From: Beroe ovata
Taxonomy: Eukaryota; Ctenophora; Nuda; Beroida; Beroidae
DNA: 22,412 bases
Reading direction: 5' to 3'
NCBI GenBank assembly: GCA_946803715.1
Contig: CAMPET010000086.1
Location: 139,526-161,937, forward strand
Of this stretch, positions 19,401 through 22,412 are shown piece by piece (the first letter of the stretch is position 1; every line of letters begins with the position of its first letter). Under the pieces are notes generated by a model. That model ran no database searches. It was not told the origin of the DNA and worked only from the letters and a program-made list of their open reading frames with translations. The translations under genes and the position numbers were made by a program.

Positions 19401-21828
19401 AATTAGCAGCCCAACACAAATCATGGTAATTAGGACGATCAAGATATCAAACATCGATCTGGAAACTTGTTATTGATCTAGGAACTTCCTCAATTACAGT
19501 TCTATCATCTTCACTGATTTGATGAAACATCACAATCATCATTATTACAGCCCAGCATCATTTCCATGCACAGTTACCTCTACATATTCATTCTGATAAC
19601 GAATCTGATTTGCGCTTTTTCGCTGCAGGAATATACATTGGTGTGTGTGTGGAAACATATGTTCGGTGGCAGCAAGATCATGTTCAACGCATACGCGGGA
19701 AAGTGGCAAGATCAAATGGCATTAAATATGAGCTGTGGGCATGCAGAATGACGGGTTCATTGGAGGAATAATTCAGCTTCTATTGAGGTACAAACAAAAT
19801 GCTGATATCAACACTTTCCGTAGCGTCACTTTAAGCAAACACCCGACAAAAACATCCACAAACACACACATTCGCAAACACACACACATTCACACAAACA
19901 CGCAAGCTTACATCGTAGACATCGCTGGTCGTAAGTTTCACGTTGTTTGTATCCTGCCATTCGTACTCAGGAGTTGGGTACCCACTTGCTCCACACCTCA
20001 GCGTGACGCTCTCGCCCACCTTCGGTTTCCCGCCATTATCGATAAACAGGATCTGCGTCGAGTTGTCCGTCATCAGACTTTCCGATGCTGGGGGGGATAG
20101 TGGTGTTGAATAAGCGGGATCAGATTATGTCATTTTGTGAGACGTTCCGCTAAGATGCGCCAACTCTTTTCGTGAGATTTGACTCAAAAGAAATGATTTT
20201 TTAAGAAATCTATCCTCACAGAACAATTTTCGATTCAAAAACTATTTAAGAGCTGGATTGATTTGTTAGCGAATCATATCTCTCTCCCTCTACCTGCGGT
20301 TTTGACAGTGTATCTCTTAGCAACGGAGTTCCTGCTCCGGTAGTAGGTCCCTGTAGCCTCCACATCGCACGTGTACGTTCCCGAGAATGTGTCTTGGTAG
20401 TTAAGTAGGAGCAGGTCGTTCACCTCGATGTTGTAATCCTTGTCCACAACCTGGGTGGTTTTAGGTTTTGTTATAGGCTTTGGTATTCTGCCAGAGGGGT
20501 GGTTTTATGTTCTGTTATTGGTTTTGGTCTTCTGCCAGAGGGGTGGTTGTAGGTTCTGTTATAGGTTTTGGTCTTCGTTAGGAGTTGGTTTTATGTTTTG
20601 TTTTCAGAAAGAATAACGCCATCGAAAGTTTAGATGTATTTATTGTTCGCACTCATTACTTAGATTCTCAGTGAGGATTACTCACTACTCACTCGAATAT
20701 CCACATTCCTTCCTATACTCTCTACTCACTCAATACTCACTACTCACTCAACACTATCCGCTCACCTTGCCCGTGACATGCATCACATTGCTCCCCGAGT
20801 TGATGTTAGTTACATCAATCCCATCCTTCTTCCATCGGACAATGGGCGGCGGGTTGGCGTTGATGTGCGAACACTTGAGTACAAACACTTTCTCATACGG
20901 TTCTATCGTGACTTGGTCCTCTTCTGTTACTATATCGAAATCTGGGACGAGGGAATATCAGGATACAGCTCGATTTCAGTCTGGATTGTGTTGGTTAATA
21001 TCATGCTATAGATCCCTCGGTTAAAGTAAGCACATGACAAGGGTATAAAACCTATAATATGAAATGACATATTGACGTTTGATATGACTCTTATTTTGAC
21101 ATATGATGACGTAAATGACACTCACATTCGACAATGACATGGATAACGGGGGTAAAGACACTGTACCCCTCGCCCGACCCAATCAAACACATGTAGTATC
21201 CGCTGTGCGTTGACTCGGCAAGTGCCACAAAATCCCTCTCCTGTGACACTTCTAACCGCTGTGGAGTGAGTATACATTGTCAAACACAAGAAAATGTTTT
21301 AAACTCTCCCACGCTGTTTCCATGGTAACCGATGTTTGAAGTCATCATGTGTGATCTGTTACCTGAGCCTGCTGTGACGTGTATGGGGTCTTAGATCTGT
21401 ACCACTTATAGTTAACTGTTGTGCTTCCTATCACAGTACTCGCACACTCTATGTTTAAACTCGTTCCTAGAGTGGTAATTAATTGGTCAATTAGCTAATC
21501 AATTATCAAATTAACTAATCAATCAACTATATTTTGCTGTTCTTTCTTTATCCACATGCTCACATGTTACCTGTTCGTATGTTAATCACTGCATTTTCGC
21601 TGAAATATCTGTCGTTTACAGTTATGAATACTTCTGAAAGAGAAACAGTAACGTTAGCATCATTTCAATTTCTTCAGACCATCAACTCGATTTCTATTTT
21701 GACTATCATTCAACTATAATAATTTCAGATTTTTCTAGATTTTTCTAAGAATTCTTTTATGTCGCACCTGATGGATCTGAAGAAAACACTAAGGTCGTTA
21801 TGTAGGATAATAGTATTATTAGGAACAT
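10060..21828 (-). CDS. IgSF-1: seven-Ig single-pass receptor with alternative tails
   Basis: Complete-looking type I membrane receptor. Common exons: 21828-21768, 21633-21571, 21466-21363, 21258-21126, 20941-20766, 20450-20294, 20087-19912, 19191-19071, 18855-18739, 18611-18508, 17576-17486, 17308-17205, 16952-16855, 16283-16192, 15994-15888, 15723-15589, 14565-14448, 14284-14201, 14015-13588 (internally broken in frame), 13436-13332 and 13194-13108. It then has either 12303-12098 or 10450-10347 plus 10173-10060. All junctions are GT-AG and phase-consistent except inside 14015-13588. The protein is about 925-930 aa: signal peptide, seven Ig-like domains, membrane helix, Cys-rich juxtamembrane segment and a tail of about 67-72 residues with Tyr motifs and no enzyme domain. 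Inferred role: surface recognition or adhesion coupled to tyrosine-based signalling. Not recognised as a named orthologue. Confidence 0.88.
10451..12097. other. IgSF-1 long intron, distal part
   Basis: Mostly AT-rich, with TTAATTA-type sequence around 11000-11560 and a repeated TTGAAAATTCAAC around 11610-11642. I see no further exon with a good acceptor and an open reading. If tail A is used as a terminal exon, its 3' UTR would occupy the right part. I found no perfect minus-strand AATAAA within the first few hundred bases. Confidence 0.45.
12098..12303 (-). CDS. IgSF-1 tail A, alternative terminal exon with ITAM-like motif
   Basis: Acceptor CACTCCAG, phase 1, open for 67 codons to a TGA. 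Joined to the juxtamembrane exon it begins DPHPHFDYKLLSLEK and ends TTMNKYEELF. It carries three Y-x-x-hydrophobic motifs: YKLL, YREL and YEEL. YREL and YEEL are 13 residues apart, one more than the 6-12 usually given for an ITAM. YEEL also resembles the Src-family SH2 ligand pYEEI, and YxxL motifs can equally be AP-2 sorting signals. The entry phase is the same as tail B exon 1, so the two are natural alternatives. An internal GTATAC after SSSRMP (phase 0) could instead splice to the last tail B exon. Without transcripts the choice is open. Confidence 0.68.
12304..13107. other. IgSF-1 intron between juxtamembrane exon and tails
   Basis: No convincing exon. A minus-strand reading after a TTCTTTTTAG acceptor (exon start about 12798) stays open for about 42 codons in the right phase (QKRGFLFVWRNIIKL and on). 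It lacks recognisable motifs and is not called. A perfect 14-base palindrome GTTACCATGGTAAC lies at 13069-13082. Confidence 0.45.
13069..13082. promoter_or_regulatory. Perfect RFX X-box-like palindrome GTTACCATGGTAAC
   Basis: Matches the inverted-repeat X-box form bound by RFX factors (GTTRCC-N2-GGYAAC). A partial second copy GTTACCATGGTGAG overlaps it at 13056-13069. It sits 25 bases inside the intron after the juxtamembrane exon. A similar GTTTCCATGGTAAC lies at 21316-21329. Function is not shown; it could also fold as a hairpin in the transcript. Confidence 0.4.
13108..13194 (-). CDS. IgSF-1 juxtamembrane exon, basic and Cys-rich
   Basis: Acceptor TTTTCCAG, donor GTAAGT, phase 1 to 1, 28 full codons. 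Reads SGKKNKAELGCMRHCICKCC followed by EPKDPPVV. The Lys cluster directly after the membrane helix is a standard stop-transfer signal. The C-x3-C-x-C-x-CC cluster is a plausible palmitoylation site. This fixes topology: Ig domains outside, tails inside. Confidence 0.88.
13332..13436 (-). CDS. IgSF-1 transmembrane exon
   Basis: Acceptor CTTCAG, donor GTGAGT, phase 1 to 1, 105 bases. After a short AANEVSANVYLS stalk it encodes one strongly hydrophobic helix, LGIVLFLLALVLVLIMYIFF, of about 23-25 residues ending at the junction with the basic juxtamembrane exon. Confidence 0.95.
13588..14284 (-). CDS. IgSF-1 seventh (membrane-proximal) Ig domain, frame broken
   Basis: Exon 14284-14201 (phase 1 to 1) gives the A strand (KGSEPTEVQINNIG and on). 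The exon starting at 14015 (acceptor TTTCAG) gives ETLSLNCSAKSF (B Cys) and SEFMWEYRN (C Trp) through EISLTKTKGTCH in one frame. The 3' part, ending at 13588 (donor GTAAGT, phase 1), gives SGTNYEFRCSARNVFGG (F Cys) in another frame. No single frame spans 14015-13588. Either a short intron is removed, or there are frame-changing indels. The simplest intron is donor CAC|GTGACC near 13864 to an acceptor TTTGAG near 13776, phase 0 to 0, 88 bases. A G|GTACGT donor also exists at 13874. The 3' part also resembles the end of a fibronectin III domain. Confidence 0.65.
14448..15994 (-). CDS. IgSF-1 sixth Ig domain, Cys-rich and Trp-less
   Basis: Exons 15994-15888 (phase 1 to 0; its first part is the G strand of domain five), 15723-15589 (0 to 0) and 14565-14448 (0 to 1). 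Sequence signs: EKVTVTQNSPDTEYTLVIGN (A region), PLSASCKATGLPRPSISITR (B Cys, but Ile/Ser where the core Trp should be), ADDSCGTVSTITK, DSCVTDEFQCCGEN (F strand with vicinal Cys) and YRHCYEAISVSF. It has six Cys against the usual two. The CC-x12-C pattern is shared with domain five. Confidence 0.85.
15982..17308 (-). CDS. IgSF-1 fifth Ig domain, Trp-less with CC-x12-C
   Basis: Exons 17308-17205 (phase 1 to 0), 16952-16855 (0 to 2), 16283-16192 (2 to 1) and the start of 15994-15888. They encode NNIHSVRGANFTMQ, then CTGSGNPTPADISIAV (B Cys; Ile instead of Trp in the C strand), then KVSEAYAGNYTCCAHN (F strand) and GQKNEACITINL (G strand with an extra Cys). The phase-2 intron and the extra phase-1 intron inside the F-G hairpin are unlike the other domains. 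Confidence 0.87.
17486..18855 (-). CDS. IgSF-1 fourth Ig domain, B-strand Cys missing
   Basis: Exons 18855-18739 (phase 1 to 1), 18611-18508 (1 to 0) and 17576-17486 (0 to 1). They encode PGATVIIDFGLRIRGNAVYL (B strand with Phe where Cys is expected), WNGINLGMFVMSEDGRT, GVLSMNFEDGILTIE (E strand) and NASGVFQCIAYNEAG (F strand, Cys kept). The canonical intradomain disulfide therefore cannot form. Confidence 0.88.
18301..18470. repeat. 85-bp tandem duplication
   Basis: GTATGGAAATCGGCTGAGGG at 18301 recurs as GTATGAAAATCGGCTGAGGG at 18386, and the copies stay nearly identical through AAAGCATGGAAT. It lies in the intron between the second and third exons of the fourth Ig domain. Confidence 0.92.
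19071..20087 (-). CDS. IgSF-1 third Ig domain
   Basis: Exon 20087-19912 (acceptor CCCCCCAG, donor GTAAGC, phase 1 to 0) has KPKVGESVTLRCGASGYPTP (B Cys) and EYEWQDTNN (C Trp). Exon 19191-19071 (acceptor GTGTAG, donor GTACAA, phase 0 to 1) has MVVKSIKSSDDNDEYKCAAL (E and F strands, second Cys) and EPIRLTLS (G strand). A canonical I-set-like module. Confidence 0.93.
19192..19911. repeat. Intron with (AC)n-rich stretch at the donor side
   Basis: The intron within the third Ig domain. Around 19850-19900 it holds interrupted AC repeats (TG repeats in the transcript sense) starting a few bases after the GTAAGC donor at 19911. No exon was recognised in the remaining 650 bases. Confidence 0.7.
20294..20941 (-). 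CDS. IgSF-1 second Ig domain
   Basis: Exon 20941-20766 (acceptor TCCCAG, donor GTGAGC, phase 1 to 0) has EKVFVLKCSHINANPPPIVR (B Cys) followed by WKKDG (C Trp). Exon 20450-20294 (acceptor CACCCAG, donor GTAGAG, phase 0 to 1) has LLLLNYQDTFSGTYTCDVEA (E and F strands, second Cys) and SVAKRYTVKTA (G strand). Canonical. Confidence 0.95.
20453..20590. repeat. 44-bp tandem repeat, about three copies
   Basis: Unit beginning GGGTGGTTTTAGGTTTTGTT and ending TTCTGCCAGAG starts at 20453, 20497 and 20541, with the third copy diverged. The first copy overlaps the pyrimidine tract and AG of the exon starting at 20450, so the repeat arose at the splice acceptor. Confidence 0.85.
20680..20760. repeat. ACTCACT-type short tandem repeat
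   Basis: Repeated ACTCACTACTCACTCAATAC-like units in the second-domain intron, running up to the GTGAGC donor of the exon ending at 20766 (the repeat reads AGTGAGT in the transcript sense). Confidence 0.7.
21126..21633 (-). CDS. IgSF-1 first Ig domain, three exons
   Basis: Exons 21633-21571 (phase 1 to 1), 21466-21363 (1 to 0) and 21258-21126 (0 to 1). Reads VFITVNDRYFSENAVINIRT (A and A' strands), GTSLNIECASTV (B Cys), TVNYKWYRSK (C Trp), RDFVALAESTHSGYYMCLIG (E and F strands, second Cys) and TPVIHVIVE (G strand). This is the cleanest example of the three-exon layout in this gene. Confidence 0.95.
21768..21828 (-). CDS. IgSF-1 signal-peptide exon and start codon
   Basis: ATG at 21828 reads MFLIILLSYITTLVFSSDPS and one base, then a GTGCGA donor. 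The phase fits the next exon exactly (G + AA gives Glu). A hydrophobic core followed by Ser-Ser gives a typical signal peptide, with likely cleavage near VFS. An acceptor-like CATTTCAG lies two bases before the ATG, so a 5' untranslated exon may exist upstream. An upstream ORF with its own hydrophobic start is an alternative N terminus. Confidence 0.8.
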
Positions 21829-22324
21829 TGCTGAAATGAAAGCAGGGAACCCTTGTTACAAGTGGTATCGAAAGGTAAAAACAATGGACAAAAATTTGTG
21901 TCATTTTTCCGTTTTTCGCATAGAACGTATGTGATCGATATCAAGAACGTTGATACCAAAAACAATAACTGGAACATCATCGAACAAAAGTGATTCAAGT
22001 ATACAGATGGATAACAAAGCAACTGACAAATATTGACCATCTGTGCTCTATTCATGTTAATGGCCTGTCTTATATCAGCTAAAATCTCGATGAACGAATT
22101 TTAAACGCTCGTTTCATCGAATTTTCGATGCAAGACAGCAATTAGAACACTCAATTAGTAATATCAATTAGGAAAGTAATATCAATTAGTAATATCAATT
22201 AAGAAAGTACGGCATATTGAAAACTCTGAAATTGTGCAAAAATACAGCCCTAAAGCGACCAACATCAAAATACGATTGAAGGAAGCTAGAATGAGAAAAC
22301 GAGAGTTACAATGAGTATTGAGAA

Positions 22325-22326
<2 letters not shown>
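21829..22326. other. 5' flank of IgSF-1 with an upstream hydrophobic ORF
   Basis: A minus-strand ORF (22055-21819) contains MMFQLLFLVSTFLISITYVL followed by CEKRKN, another signal-like start. It overlaps the chosen ATG in a different frame and ends at 21819. Short direct repeats of AGTAATATCAATTA occur near 22156-22210. Otherwise AT-rich with no further exon seen. Confidence 0.5.
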
Positions 22327-22391
<65 letters not shown>

Positions 22392-22412
22392 GTGTGTGTG
22401 TTTGTGTGGGTA
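22327..22412. repeat. (GT)n microsatellite at the right edge
   Basis: Almost pure GT/TG repeat of about 85 bases with a few GGGT interruptions near its end, running to the end of the window. Confidence 0.97.

Overview
The window is eukaryotic DNA. It holds spliced genes with GT-AG introns of roughly 100-3000 bases, interspersed micro- and minisatellites, and animal-type families: an AK2-type adenylate kinase and extracellular immunoglobulin (Ig) receptors with signal peptide, membrane segment and tyrosine-bearing tail. This points to a metazoan, most likely an invertebrate. A sponge, cnidarian or other compact-genome animal would fit, but the phylum cannot be fixed from this sequence. All coding calls are exons assembled by eye from splice signals, intron phase and domain logic.

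Layout, left to right. (1) About 959-5086, minus strand: the 5' part of an Ig-superfamily receptor gene (IgSF-2). It has a candidate signal-peptide exon, one Ig domain in a single exon, a second Ig domain split over three exons and most of a third. The rest runs off the left edge or was not found. (2) About 5.1-6.77 kb: an intergenic stretch with a sharply CpG-rich core at 5690-5975, a candidate bidirectional promoter. (3) 6767-8883, plus strand: a complete seven-exon AK2-type adenylate kinase of 236 aa. Its fifth intron is almost entirely a 19-bp minisatellite. (4) 8.9-10.06 kb: the convergent intergenic region. (5) 10060-21828, minus strand: an apparently complete second receptor gene (IgSF-1). 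It encodes a signal peptide, seven Ig-like domains, one membrane helix, a basic Cys-rich juxtamembrane exon and two candidate cytoplasmic tails on separate downstream exons. (6) 21.8-22.4 kb: 5' flank ending in a long (GT)n run.

The two receptor genes are in the same orientation with the kinase gene between them on the opposite strand. AK2 is therefore head-to-head with IgSF-2 and tail-to-tail with IgSF-1. AK2 is housekeeping (ATP + AMP = 2 ADP) and has no evident functional link to the receptors.

The most interesting content is IgSF-1. After a common membrane/juxtamembrane part, one 3' exon (12098-12303) encodes a tail with three YxxL/YKLL motifs, the last two forming an ITAM-like pair. Further downstream, two exons (10347-10450, 10060-10173) encode a different tail with YANP, a PKA-type RRRFS site and a -DVV end. 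Two adjacent Ig domains share an unusual CC-x12-C signature and lack the usual core Trp. One extracellular exon near the membrane does not read through in a single frame. In IgSF-2 a 45-bp in-frame tandem duplication has duplicated a 3' splice site. The receptor set resembles in general plan the Ig-type self/non-self receptors of colonial invertebrates, but that is inference.
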